In this document: positions 1-9,435 of the stretch, piece by piece | Layout: every line of letters starts with the position of its first letter | Numbering within the stretch: position 1 is the first letter of the stretch | Assembly: GCF_000750955.1 (NCBI RefSeq) | Contig: NZ_CCEJ010000013.1 | Location: 1-64,000 of the forward strand | Source of the DNA: Criblamydia sequanensis CRIB-18 | GTDB taxonomy: Bacteria; Chlamydiota; Chlamydiia; Chlamydiales; Criblamydiaceae | Reading direction: 5' to 3' | DNA: 64,000 bases | Notes under the pieces: generated by a model | Database searches by the model: none | What the model was told of the DNA's origin: nothing | Seen by the model: the letters and a program-made list of their open reading frames with translations, nothing else | Position numbers and translations under genes: made by a program

Positions 1-860
1 AAAAATTTTATATAGAAAATATCCCCCAACTCAGCTTCCATTGTTAGTTCACTCACTGCTTCACTGTTTTTAGTAATAAAAAGAACTGTCTCGAAATGAA
101 GTTTGCCTTTAATTCTCCCGTCTTTGAGTAGAGAAGCGTCTTTAATGATAACATCAGGCTTTATTTCAGCACTTATAATGGTTAAAGCTATATTTCCATG
201 ACTCTGTTCAATTTTTAACAAATCGCCATCATGAAATTCTAGCGCATATTCACTAATTGGTATTTCAGGAATAAATTCAAAAGGAATCTCTTTAGGAGGA
301 ATGGTGGTTAATTTCAAAGGAATAAGACAAGAGGCTATGGATCCTTGAGCCACCTTCTTTCCATTTTTATCAAAATACTTTTCGTTTTTATCTTTCGCAT
401 CCGGATTTAGATGATGATAATGAGGTCTAGAGGCGAATTCAGGAAGACTTGGTTCTTTGAACCAAAATGGGTCTACCATATTCGGAATGCTTTTCCAATA
501 AATATCTTCTGCCATTATTTCAATCCTTGAGTCTTCTTCCACTTTCCTCAAAGGTCTATAAGTTTGCCAAATCACAACTAAAGTGACTTTATTTTCTTTA
601 ATTTCTAAATCAAAAATTTCGCCACTATCATAAAGCATATCGATTAGAGAGATAGTCTCTCCGTCCATCGTAATCCGTTTCACTTTGTCTAAATGCAACT
701 TTCCTTTTATTTTATTATCATAAGAGAGAAGCATTGGGTCTTTCATTTCATCCGGGTACATTTCAGAGCTGATCATAGAAAGTACTACGTTATTTTCTTT
801 TTGATCGATTTCAACAAGAGTCCCATCGTGAAAATAAGCTTCATATTTATGAATATTCAT
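1..860 (-). CDS. Probable immunity protein for the RHS toxin, partial (runs off left edge)
   Basis: The frame is open from an ATG at 858-860 to base 1, at least 286 codons without a stop. It begins 19 bases after the RHS toxin stop on the same strand, the usual place of an immunity gene. Two internal copies of one module are visible: residues 6-60 (YEAYFHDGTLVEIDQ, LSMISSEMYPD, KIKGKLHLD) and 205-258 (YALEFHDGDLLKIEQ, LTIISAEIKPD, RIKGKLHFE). Between them, residues 145-182 (RPHYHHLNP, KYFDKNGKKV) resemble the C-terminal tail of the RHS toxin itself. I do not recognise the module as a named family; immunity function is inferred from position and architecture. The C-terminus lies outside the window. 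Confidence 0.7.
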   Translation of the reverse strand, partial: MNIHKYEAYFHDGTLVEIDQKENNVVLSMISSEMYPDEMKDPMLLSYDNKIKGKLHLDKVKRITMDGETISLIDMLYDSGEIFDLEIKENKVTLVVIWQTYRPLRKVEEDSRIEIMAEDIYWKSIPNMVDPFWFKEPSLPEFASRPHYHHLNPDAKDKNEKYFDKNGKKVAQGSIASCLIPLKLTTIPPKEIPFEFIPEIPISEYALEFHDGDLLKIEQSHGNIALTIISAEIKPDVIIKDASLLKDGRIKGKLHFETVLFITKNSEAVSELTMEAELGDIFYIKF

Positions 861-879
861 TTAACCACTCATCTAAACA

Positions 880-3800
880 CTAGTTGTCAGAAATTTCATC
901 GGGAGGATATAAATGCGATTCATGACTATCTTTTTTACAAGGCTTGCCACTTTCGTTTAAATAATAATTTTCATTATCATCCTCTGATTTAGGATTATAC
1001 CAATGATAATGATCCCTACCTTTATGTCCAGGCTCCCCTTCTTTGGCTTCATCATAACGAATTTTTCTGCCATCTTCTCTATTTTGAAAATCATGATGTC
1101 CATGTGCTTTTGCTTCAGGATGTCCAATATCTTCCCAATCAGGATGATTAAAGGGATCTTTAGGAAGCCAAGAGACTTCGTTTAGCTTGGACATGCTTTC
1201 ATAGGCAGCGTAGCCAAGGGCGGCTCCTATGAGTGTGCCTGCGATGCATTCGGCTGTGACAAAACCTGCGGTAACCCCGGCTCCCCAAGCGAGTGTAAAG
1301 ATGGGGATAAAAACGAGCTGGCCGTCGGGATCGCTATAGCGAAAAGGATTGTTAAAGACAAATTGGTAGGGGTTTACGCTATCGATAAAACCGGCCGGAT
1401 CGACAGTGATCCATCGACCTAAGTCGGGCGCATAGTGGCGTTTACCAAAGTTAATAAGCCTTGTTTCCGGGTCTATACGCTTGGAAGCATACCCCCAAGG
1501 GCAAGGAGAAACGAGGTTTGATTCCCCAAAAGCTGTGTAGTTATTTGTAAATACCGGTTCTCTTGTAATTGGATCAACAAGCCCGATGAGGTTATTTTGA
1601 CAGTCACGAAGCGCTGCATAAAATTTATTATCCAGTTCAACAACTAATGTGTGACACGGGCCTTTTAAGGCAGGCACCACAAGACGAAAGTTTTTGCAGA
1701 TCCCCTCTTTTGAAAAGGCTCCGATTTCAGTCTCATCCTCATAGAGGTAGTTTTCAAAATCCGTTTCTTCAAAATTTCCATAGTGTGCTTTTTCTAATTT
1801 CCGGCTAAGGCATCGTCCTAGAGGATCGTAGCTGTAGGTGATCCTGATATGCTTCGTGACCACTTGTGTTAGACGATTTAAAATGTCGTAGCTATAATGA
1901 TAAGTCTCCCAAGGGGTCTCCTTAAGAGTTAGGTTGCCATTAAGATCATAAAAACAAGTGGTGCTTTCTTGAGAAATAAGCTCATTGATCGGGTTAACGG
2001 AACAAGGAATTTCGTTTTTAGCTTTTTTATTATAGATCGCATCAAAAAAAGTGATTGATTCATTTTCAGAAGTCAATTGATTGAGTTCATCATAACCATA
2101 TTCTATTTCCTGATCGTCCCTATTGCGGTTAAGAAGATTGCCTTCTTGACTGTAGCTGCATCTTTCTAAAAAGTAAGGGTTCGAAATGGTTTTAAGATGA
2201 CCGCTTAGATCATAAGAGTAAGAAGCTTTTCCCAAATCGCCAATGAGAGTTTCGGAAGTGATCTGATCTCTTAATGAATAGCTATCCAAGCTATGGGTAT
2301 AAAGGCAATCGCCTTCGTTTGATTTTCTTGAAAGCTTTTTTAAATGAAAATCGTCGTATTCATAGGTTATTTCCCCAAAATTCGGAATCGTCAAAGAGGA
2401 AAGCCTCTCTAACGAATCATAAGATTTATGAATCTCAAGACCATTTCCGAGAGATTCAAAAACAACCCGATCCCTGCCGTCTAACTTTCTTTCGAGGGTC
2501 ACATTTTGAACAAGGTCTATCGCTTTAACCATTTTTCCCGTTTTGTTATATTCAAAACGGTGATGGAGGCTTCCATCTGAGGCCAGAAGCGACTCTAAGT
2601 CTCCGAGCGGGGTATAGCTATAGTAAAGGGTTCTTCCATCGGGAAGATTTTTAGAATAAAGTTTATTATTGGGGGTATATTCAAAGGAAGTCGTTCTTTC
2701 AAAAGAAGTCCCATACCCTCGTGTAAAGCTCTCAATTTCATTTTCAGAAGTGTAGGTAAATCTTAAGTCATGCTCTAAATCCGTTTGCAAGAGAAGATTG
2801 CCCTCGCCATCATAGATTTTGGTTTGTGAGCTTGAGCTTCCAATTTCTTTTTTAACGACACGTCCATGCGCATCAAAAGTCATTACCGTTGCAACATTTT
2901 CAGGGCTTAGAGTTCTTTTTGTAGAGACTTTTTGGCCAAGAGAATTGAACACGGTTTCATAGTTGGAAGTCGTGATATTTCCTAAAGCGTCTTTTTTCTC
3001 TATCAATCGATTAAAGGAATCGTAAGTAAAAGTTTCAGAGGCTGCTTCCTCATCTTTTACTTTTTTGATGGTTGAAATATTGCCGCATTCATCATAGGTG
3101 TAGAAAAAGGAGACATCCCCTTTGCTTTGATACGTGATGCGGCCAAAAAAATCCCTTTTATAGCGAATAATTTGACGTTGTCCTCCATTATCCTTAATAA
3201 CTTCGGCAAGCTCGCCTAAATCATCGTAGGCGTAGGTTGTGACTTGATCTAAAAATTCCTCTCTTACTTTTCTTCCGGCGCCATCATAAAAATAAGTTTT
3301 CTTATGACCCTCGCGATTTATCTCTGATATCAGATTTTTAGAGTCGTACTCATATTTTTCTTGAGCCAGTATTAATTCGTCTTTGGATATTGTTTTTAAA
3401 AGAAGGCGATCCAACTCATCATATTCATAAAGGGTTGTGATTCCTTCTCTATCTATATGCTTACTAAGATTTCCTTGCCGAGTATAAGTAAAACGTTCCT
3501 TATAGCCGTTAGTATGCGTAATTTCAGAAGGTTTTCCATAGGCTGTGTAGCGATAATATTTTGTGAGGCCGCGACTATTTGTAAGAGAAAGAACTCGGCC
3601 CAAGCCATCATAAGTGTAGCGCGTAACAACTTGGCATTCGTTGCCCTCTAATGTTGAAATGGCAGGCTTTACAATCAAGTTTGGTTTGCTTACCACTAAG
3701 TCATAGTCATAATGAGTGAGATTTTGAAATTCATCCCCTTTTGAAATCAGCCTGCCTTGGGCATCATATTGATAGGAATAGTCACGGGATTCCCCATTTC

Positions 3801-5838
3801 TTCCGGTTTCCTTTTTGTAAATCAGACGATTATTCGCATCATAGCGATTTTCTATCTGTAATCCTGTAAAGGTGCTTGAAAAAACGGGATTGCCAAAATC
3901 ATCGTAAGAATAATAGGCTTTTTGACCTATGGCATTCGTCTCTTTTATTAGCTCATCTTTTTCGTTGTATTCCCTTTCAATAGCATAAGAAAATAAACCC
4001 TTGGCATCATAAAATTCTTCTTTGATGACTCTGCCTTCTTCATCATAGAGAAGATGTTTTCTACTTAGAAGCTTTTCAGTGTTTTCTTCCAAATAGGTTT
4101 CTTCCACCCACTCAGGCAAATGCAAGTTGGGAGATTCTTGCCGTAAAATAATTTTCTTTATTTTTCTTTGTTTTACGTCTTGAAGATTATTTTTATCTAA
4201 AGATGCGCCGTCATCTTCAATCACCCTTATTAAGTTATGGCAATCGTCATATTCCTTAAATTCCCTTAAGAGGATGCGATCATTTTTGGAAACGATCTTT
4301 GCTACGGGTAAATTGCTGTTTGGAAGATACTCAAAAGATTCTGTTAACCCTTCTTCTTTTTCTTCTTTGAGAAGCAAATTGCGACCGTCTTTTGAAAACT
4401 CTCTTTTAATAAAAAGGCTTTCACAAGAGGAATTGCCGGTTAAGTCCCCTTCAATAGTTTCTCTAATCGGATTGCCGAATGAATCATAAGCAAAGCTTTT
4501 TTTATAAAGAAGTTGATCCCCTTCTCGCAATTCAAGAGCTGAAAGTTGATTTATAGCATTCCAGTAAAATTTCTTTTCCTTTCTAAGATGACCGTTCAAG
4601 TCGTAATGCCGAATAGACCGAATCAGAAGGTTGGCGTTGAAATCATAGTGGATTTTAGTCCCGTCGCTAATCTTTACGATCGTTTCACCTGACATGGTCC
4701 CGGGGGTTGGAATCTTATATTCCATCTCATAGGCCGGGTCCCAAACTTCTCTTTTTTCATTTTCAAGAAAAAGAGTTTTTACCCTTAAATGCGCTTTTTC
4801 AAAACTCCCTCTTGAAAATTTTCCAAAGCCTACCTGAAATCGGGTGTCTTGACCTAAATAACGATCCAGCAAAAATTCAGGGTTGTAATGCAAGCTTTCT
4901 TGAATTCCGGAAGACCTTGTGACAGAAGATAAAAGCGAAAGATGGCCGGAAACCGATCTCTTATGGCCTTGGGATTTATTTTTTACATGAAGAGGGCGAA
5001 TTTCATTTTGCAAAACCGCACTTTTTCCGGTTAGGGACGAATAGGTGTTTTCATTAAGGTTTACATTTAAGCAAGCGTACGTATAACGCTCCTTTGGGTC
5101 TTTCGTTTCAACAGAAACAAGCTCGGAAAAGGGATTGTAGGTGTATTTAATGACTTTCCCATTCGGTAAAATTTCTTTTTCTAAAAGATAGGAAAGAGAA
5201 AGAGGAATAAGACTTGAAGGCGGCAATTTGGAAGGAGTATAGAGGAGTGTTTTACCGCTAGGGTCCATCACCAAAATTTTTTTCCAGTTGTCTTCAACTT
5301 TTATTTGGATATTTCGGACATCATTTTTTCCGCTTGGCACCTCGTGATTATAGTTTGAAATCCCAAAAGTATTGCCCATCAGCTTAAAGCTGCCCTCGGA
5401 AGTTAAGCAAAAGCTAAGAATGGCTCCCGATTCTGTCGCGAGATTTATTTTGGACTCTTTTTTTTGTATTTCAGCCTGCAATTTAAGATGGGGGAAATAA
5501 GTCCAACCCCTATAGGTACATAAAATATGCTCATAAAAGAAATAAGCTTCATCGCTACCTTGCTTTAAATAAGCCGGGGCCGGAGGCGAGATATAAGTTC
5601 TTTTCAACTTTAGGTTTTGAGCGCCTCTTAAAAAAAGGTCGGTTTCATGCAAGACCAACTGGCCTGTTAAGGGGCTGATTAAACCATGGATTAAAAAGTC
5701 ATCACTTGACTCTAAAGCGTTAACTTCCTCGGCAGTTGAGGGTAATAAACCCTGCTTATTGAGATCACAAGATAAAGAAGCTGTCAGGCAAGATAAAATT
5801 AATACAAGAAAAGGAAGCATCGTTTTTTTCAAATTCAA
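880..5838 (-). CDS. Secreted RHS/YD-repeat polymorphic toxin
   Basis: This 1652-residue protein carries dozens of YD repeats (YDxxGRL, YxYDxxGN patterns) from about residue 210 to 1440, then the RHS core closing motif (HYAPDLGRWITVDPAG, NPYQFVFNNP, ending DPDG near 1506). RHS proteins form a shell that encloses a variable C-terminal toxin. Here the last 146 residues hold a Gly/Ala-rich hydrophobic stretch and a polar tip with GHPEAKAHGHH, IRYDEAKEGEPGHKG and HYHWYNP, a His-rich layout seen in polymorphic-toxin tips; its activity is not known to me. The N-terminus is a Sec signal, possibly of a lipoprotein. The first ATG (5818-5820) would give a signal without positive charge, so a TTG at 5838 or 5832 (MKKTMLPFLVLILSC) is more likely. 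An immunity-like gene follows. Confidence 0.88.
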   Translation of the reverse strand: MNLKKTMLPFLVLILSCLTASLSCDLNKQGLLPSTAEEVNALESSDDFLIHGLISPLTGQLVLHETDLFLRGAQNLKLKRTYISPPAPAYLKQGSDEAYFFYEHILCTYRGWTYFPHLKLQAEIQKKESKINLATESGAILSFCLTSEGSFKLMGNTFGISNYNHEVPSGKNDVRNIQIKVEDNWKKILVMDPSGKTLLYTPSKLPPSSLIPLSLSYLLEKEILPNGKVIKYTYNPFSELVSVETKDPKERYTYACLNVNLNENTYSSLTGKSAVLQNEIRPLHVKNKSQGHKRSVSGHLSLLSSVTRSSGIQESLHYNPEFLLDRYLGQDTRFQVGFGKFSRGSFEKAHLRVKTLFLENEKREVWDPAYEMEYKIPTPGTMSGETIVKISDGTKIHYDFNANLLIRSIRHYDLNGHLRKEKKFYWNAINQLSALELREGDQLLYKKSFAYDSFGNPIRETIEGDLTGNSSCESLFIKREFSKDGRNLLLKEEKEEGLTESFEYLPNSNLPVAKIVSKNDRILLREFKEYDDCHNLIRVIEDDGASLDKNNLQDVKQRKIKKIILRQESPNLHLPEWVEETYLEENTEKLLSRKHLLYDEEGRVIKEEFYDAKGLFSYAIEREYNEKDELIKETNAIGQKAYYSYDDFGNPVFSSTFTGLQIENRYDANNRLIYKKETGRNGESRDYSYQYDAQGRLISKGDEFQNLTHYDYDLVVSKPNLIVKPAISTLEGNECQVVTRYTYDGLGRVLSLTNSRGLTKYYRYTAYGKPSEITHTNGYKERFTYTRQGNLSKHIDREGITTLYEYDELDRLLLKTISKDELILAQEKYEYDSKNLISEINREGHKKTYFYDGAGRKVREEFLDQVTTYAYDDLGELAEVIKDNGGQRQIIRYKRDFFGRITYQSKGDVSFFYTYDECGNISTIKKVKDEEAASETFTYDSFNRLIEKKDALGNITTSNYETVFNSLGQKVSTKRTLSPENVATVMTFDAHGRVVKKEIGSSSSQTKIYDGEGNLLLQTDLEHDLRFTYTSENEIESFTRGYGTSFERTTSFEYTPNNKLYSKNLPDGRTLYYSYTPLGDLESLLASDGSLHHRFEYNKTGKMVKAIDLVQNVTLERKLDGRDRVVFESLGNGLEIHKSYDSLERLSSLTIPNFGEITYEYDDFHLKKLSRKSNEGDCLYTHSLDSYSLRDQITSETLIGDLGKASYSYDLSGHLKTISNPYFLERCSYSQEGNLLNRNRDDQEIEYGYDELNQLTSENESITFFDAIYNKKAKNEIPCSVNPINELISQESTTCFYDLNGNLTLKETPWETYHYSYDILNRLTQVVTKHIRITYSYDPLGRCLSRKLEKAHYGNFEETDFENYLYEDETEIGAFSKEGICKNFRLVVPALKGPCHTLVVELDNKFYAALRDCQNNLIGLVDPITREPVFTNNYTAFGESNLVSPCPWGYASKRIDPETRLINFGKRHYAPDLGRWITVDPAGFIDSVNPYQFVFNNPFRYSDPDGQLVFIPIFTLAWGAGVTAGFVTAECIAGTLIGAALGYAAYESMSKLNEVSWLPKDPFNHPDWEDIGHPEAKAHGHHDFQNREDGRKIRYDEAKEGEPGHKGRDHYHWYNPKSEDDNENYYLNESGKPCKKDSHESHLYPPDEISDN

Positions 5839-5965
5839 ATTTCAATTCTGAAACAACTTACCAAAAGCTTTTTAATTAAAGCAAATTAAAAATTTATAAT
5901 TTCTTTTAGGAACCGTTGTTGCATAAGTCACCACGGAGCCTGTGAGATCAATGAGAATGTATGAG

Positions 5966-6066
5966 AAATTTTGAAGCCCTATGCATACATAAGTCGAGAA
6001 ATTTAGCGGAAAACATGCCAAATAGAACCCATTTAATAGTCGAATGGAGTTTCGAAAGAAGTCTAG
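5966..6066 (+). repeat. Diverged intergenic repeat, copy A
   Basis: This lies in the 310-base gap between the RHS gene and the ABC exporter operon. It aligns over about 100 bases, with many mismatches, to 13387-13487. The best shared block is GAATGGAGTTTCG followed by AAGAAGTCTA; the start of both copies has AAATTTTGAA and the middle has ATGCCAAA. I see no convincing gene in the gap: the small frames there give no recognisable protein. It may be a decayed mobile element. Confidence 0.5.
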
Positions 6067-6148
6067 TATCGAGGGTAGCCAGGTTTGCTTCCATAGCTGC
6101 TTGGGTTGTATCACTTTGTTTTACTTTAGAGGAAAGAGCGTTTAGCGG

Positions 6149-7261
6149 CTATTCAAGTTTGCTTTTAAAAAGAAGGCTTGAGGCTGTTAGAGTGACTAAA
6201 GCAATTAGCATAAGGGGCCAAGTATTTTCAATTATAACCGGGATGCCCATGTCTTTCAAAAACACTCCCTTAACAATCACAAGAAAATATCTTAAGGGAT
6301 TTAGGAGTGTTAATTTCTGCAGGAAAAGAGGCATGTTTTCAATAGGGGTTGCAAACCCGGATAAAATAGTAGAAGGAGATATAAAAACAAAACTTCCTAA
6401 AATGGCTTGTTGCTGTGTTTTAGATAGCGATGAAATGAATAACCCTACGCCTACTACTGCTAAGATAAAAATTAGCATGGAAGGATAAAGTAAAAGAAGA
6501 TGCCCGTTAAAGGGTATGTCAAACACAAAAAAAGCAGCTGCCAAGATAAGATTTCCCTCTAAGAAAGCTAAAATCACAGCGGGGATTGTTTTACCAAGAA
6601 GAATTTCATAAGTGGTCAAAGGGGATACAAGAAGCTGATCAAAAGTCCCAAGTTCTCTTTCCCTTGCAATCGATAACGCCGTCACTAAGACACTCACAAC
6701 CATCGTTAAAATAGCGCAGAGACTTGGGACCGTATACCAGGAATAAATCAGATTAGGGTTAAACCAGTTTATCCCTATGATTTTGGAAACGGGCTTAGAG
6801 AGATTTAATTTTTTTCTGACATCATTTGCAAACTCATCTACAATTCGGCCAATATAGCCTTGAACAATTTGCGAGGAATTGGATTTCCTCCCATCTAAAA
6901 TTGACTGTAAAGAGGCCCCTCTTTCAGCCAAAATATTTTTTGTGAACTCTTCATCCAAATAGAGCGCGGCTATAACTTTTTGAGTATCGATCGCTTCCTT
7001 AAGTTCTTCATCAGAGGAAAAATAATAAATATGTTGAAAAGTCGGCGACCCCCTAAATCTTTGTAAAAGGTCAAAAGAGAGCGAGCCGCTATCTCGATTC
7101 AAAAAACCGATGCTTACATTTTTTACATCTAGCGTTGCAGCAAAGGCGAAAACCAAAAGCTGGACAAGCGGCGGCAATATAAGCACGGTCCGGCTTTTTT
7201 TGTCTCTTAACAAAGACCAAAGCTCTTTTACGACAAGCGCTGAAATACGAGTGTTAATCAA
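6149..7261 (-). CDS. ybhR: ABC-2 type permease, YbhR-like
   Basis: The product (370 residues) is an inner-membrane permease subunit of an ABC-2 exporter. It has one N-terminal membrane segment (about 26-45), a large extracytoplasmic loop, and a block of five further segments from about residue 175, with the conserved ReRElGTfDQLLVSPL stretch before the second segment. The start is a TTG at 7261, overlapping the stop of the upstream permease by 8 bases; no ATG occurs early enough to keep the first membrane segment. It is the last gene of the four-protein exporter set. By homology to E. coli YbhGFSR it exports small toxic compounds or envelope material; the substrate is unknown. Confidence 0.85.
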   Translation of the reverse strand: MINTRISALVVKELWSLLRDKKSRTVLILPPLVQLLVFAFAATLDVKNVSIGFLNRDSGSLSFDLLQRFRGSPTFQHIYYFSSDEELKEAIDTQKVIAALYLDEEFTKNILAERGASLQSILDGRKSNSSQIVQGYIGRIVDEFANDVRKKLNLSKPVSKIIGINWFNPNLIYSWYTVPSLCAILTMVVSVLVTALSIARERELGTFDQLLVSPLTTYEILLGKTIPAVILAFLEGNLILAAAFFVFDIPFNGHLLLLYPSMLIFILAVVGVGLFISSLSKTQQQAILGSFVFISPSTILSGFATPIENMPLFLQKLTLLNPLRYFLVIVKGVFLKDMGIPVIIENTWPLMLIALVTLTASSLLFKSKLE

Positions 7262-8387
7262 GGCGTTTTACCATTTTTATTCTCATGATTAAAAAAACAA
7301 TACATCCAAAACTAAGCATCGCTAAAATAGAGGGGATGATAATCCGGTAGATATTTCCGGCAAGAAATAATGTTTGCAAAGATGAAACAAAATATCTAGC
7401 CGGGACAATATAGGTTATCGCTTGGATAATTTTAGGCATGCTTGTAATCTCAAAAATAAACCCGGATAAAATAAAGGCGGGCAAAAATGCGCTCATGAGT
7501 GCAATTTGCGCTGCTACAAACTGGTTTTTAGCAACAGTTGATATCATAAGCCCGAGACTTAGGGCCGCAAAAAGAAACGATCCTGAAGTTAAAAATAAAA
7601 GCCAAAAAGATCCTCGTACCGGAACATCAAAAATCAAATAATCAATAATTAAACAAAAAATTAGAGAAAGCATTCCTAAAATGTAATAGGGAATTAATTT
7701 TCCTAAAATTAATTCAAATAGACTGATCGGTGTTGTAAAAAGGGCTTCCATAGTTCCCCTTTCCCATTCCCTTGCTATAACAAGAGCCGTTAAAAGGGTT
7801 CCGATCAGGGTCATAATAATAGCAAGCGAGCCCGGTACCAAAAAGTTTCGGCTTTTAAGCTCTTCATTAAACCAAAACCGCATATCGACCCTGACCAGGG
7901 GTTTTTGAAGAAGTTTTCTCTCGATCCTATTTAGATCAAGCCATCTCTGATAGGTTGCTTCCGCATAATTTTGAACGAAATTGGCAGTATTTGGTTCGCT
8001 GCCATCAGCAATCACTTGAATGGGACTTGGCCCTGTAATATCATTTAGTTGTTTTGAAAAATATGCAGGCACGACAATAATCCCCCGCACCTTTCCATCC
8101 ACAAGCAATTCTTTTACTTCTTCAACATGTCTGACAATAGTGACATCAAAAAAACGAGACTCGGTAAAAGAAGCTCCAAAACTCGTTGCAAGAGGGGATG
8201 TATCTTCTAAGACTAGAGCTATCTTTAAATGATTCGCATCAAGGGAAATTCCAAATCCATAAATAAAAATCAGGATCAAAGGCAAAACAAAAGCAATCAA
8301 AATGCTGCTTGGATCTCTCACAATTTGAAAGAATTCTTTTTTTGTCAGAGCTAAAAGCCTTCTATATTTCCAATAGGCGTTATTCAT
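7254..8387 (-). CDS. ybhS: ABC-2 type permease, YbhS-like
   Basis: Paralogue of the next permease, about 377 residues. The order is the same: an N-terminal membrane segment (near FVLPLILIFIYGFG), a periplasmic domain of about 140 residues with the typical ADGSEPNTANFVQNY stretch, then five membrane segments after REWERGTMEALFTTPIS. I chose the ATG at 8385-8387 (MNNAYWKYRR), which overlaps the upstream ATPase stop by 8 bases; an earlier ATG (8399) and a TTG (8408) in the same frame give longer overlaps. It pairs with the YbhR-like subunit to make a heterodimeric channel driven by the YbhF ATPase. Confidence 0.85.
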   Translation of the reverse strand: MNNAYWKYRRLLALTKKEFFQIVRDPSSILIAFVLPLILIFIYGFGISLDANHLKIALVLEDTSPLATSFGASFTESRFFDVTIVRHVEEVKELLVDGKVRGIIVVPAYFSKQLNDITGPSPIQVIADGSEPNTANFVQNYAEATYQRWLDLNRIERKLLQKPLVRVDMRFWFNEELKSRNFLVPGSLAIIMTLIGTLLTALVIAREWERGTMEALFTTPISLFELILGKLIPYYILGMLSLIFCLIIDYLIFDVPVRGSFWLLFLTSGSFLFAALSLGLMISTVAKNQFVAAQIALMSAFLPAFILSGFIFEITSMPKIIQAITYIVPARYFVSSLQTLFLAGNIYRIIIPSILAMLSFGCIVFLIMRIKMVKRLD

Positions 8388-9435
8388 CTTTAGAATCATA
8401 CCCCTCAACTAAAGTGATAAAGGCGTCTTCTAAAGTCGGGTTTTCAATGCCTTTATGGGCAGCAATTTCTTTAAGCTCCTCAGGTGTCCCGCTTTCAATC
8501 ATCTTTCCTCTATAAATTAAACCGATGCGGTCGCAATACTCAGCTTCATCCATAAAGTGAGTTGTGACAAGAATGGTCACACCTTTATCCACAAGCCCAT
8601 TGATATGATCCCAAAACTCTCTTCTTGTTAAAGGATCGACACCTGACGTTGGTTCATCTAAGAATAAAATTTCCGGGCTATGCATTAAGCTGCAAGCTAA
8701 AGCAAGCCTTTGTTTATATCCTAAAGAAAGCTCATCGGCATTCAATCGCAAGTAGGGTTCAAAAGAAAAAATTTCGATCATATCTTTAATTTTTTCTCGC
8801 CGCATCTCCCCTTTTAAATTATAAATTCCCGAAAAAAATTCGAGGTTTTGACGCACGGAAAGATTGCCGTATAGAGAAAACTTCTGGGCCATATAGCCGA
8901 TTTTTGATCTCGCAAGGCTTGATGAGTGTCTAAGGTCATAGCCGGCCACAATAGCCGTTCCGGAAGTTGGAGAGACAAGACCGCACATCATTTTAAAAGT
9001 AGTTGATTTTCCGGCTCCATTCGGGCCGAGTAATCCAAATATTTCTCCTCTTTTAATCTTAAATGAAATGTCATCCACTGCTGTGAATGAGCCATATTTT
9101 TTTACAAGATGCTTTGTCTCAACAACAATTTTGTTATCTTGCGGGATTCTGGCCACGTTTTGTGCCAAGGGGGCATTTTCTTCCGGAATCCCCCCTAACT
9201 CGTCAATAAAAGCATCTTCAAAACGAGGCGAGGCGGGAATGATTTTTTCATTTCCTTCAAGAAAACTGTTTAATGAATCAGGTGTTTTCCCCTTTTTTAA
9301 AACGATCCGAATAGCGCTTCCTTGAATCACACCATCGCTCACATGCCCTTCTGTGATAAGTTTCGATAACAGATCGCGCCTGTTTCTTATGATCCCGACA
9401 ATTAAGAAAACCCTGTCTTGGACTCGTTCTGTCAT
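8380..9435 (-). CDS. ybhF: YbhF-type ABC ATPase, C-terminal half (split gene)
   Basis: This 351-residue frame corresponds to the linker and second nucleotide-binding domain of E. coli YbhF. The linker keeps the YbhF-specific HVSDGVIQGSAIRIVLKK and PRFEDAFIDELGG motifs. The domain has Walker A GPNGAGKS, the degenerate signature LSLGYKQR as in YbhF, Walker B LFLDEPTSGVDP and an H-loop histidine (TTHFMDEAEYCD). It starts at an ATG whose first bases overlap the stop of the upstream half (ATGA, 9432-9435). One extra T in the T8 run at 9451-9458 would join both frames into a YbhF of about 575 residues, the expected length. It is either a real two-chain version with coupled translation or a frameshift. 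Confidence 0.85.
   Translation of the reverse strand: MTERVQDRVFLIVGIIRNRRDLLSKLITEGHVSDGVIQGSAIRIVLKKGKTPDSLNSFLEGNEKIIPASPRFEDAFIDELGGIPEENAPLAQNVARIPQDNKIVVETKHLVKKYGSFTAVDDISFKIKRGEIFGLLGPNGAGKSTTFKMMCGLVSPTSGTAIVAGYDLRHSSSLARSKIGYMAQKFSLYGNLSVRQNLEFFSGIYNLKGEMRREKIKDMIEIFSFEPYLRLNADELSLGYKQRLALACSLMHSPEILFLDEPTSGVDPLTRREFWDHINGLVDKGVTILVTTHFMDEAEYCDRIGLIYRGKMIESGTPEELKEIAAHKGIENPTLEDAFITLVEGYDSKDE

Noticed and set aside
693-992. 99-residue plus-strand frame
   Set aside because: It is antisense to the immunity gene and RHS end, which both have strong coding character.
5872-6114. 80-residue minus-strand frame and a 175-residue plus-strand frame upstream of the RHS gene
   Set aside because: The first has no recognisable protein features and spans a repeat remnant; the second is antisense to the permease gene.
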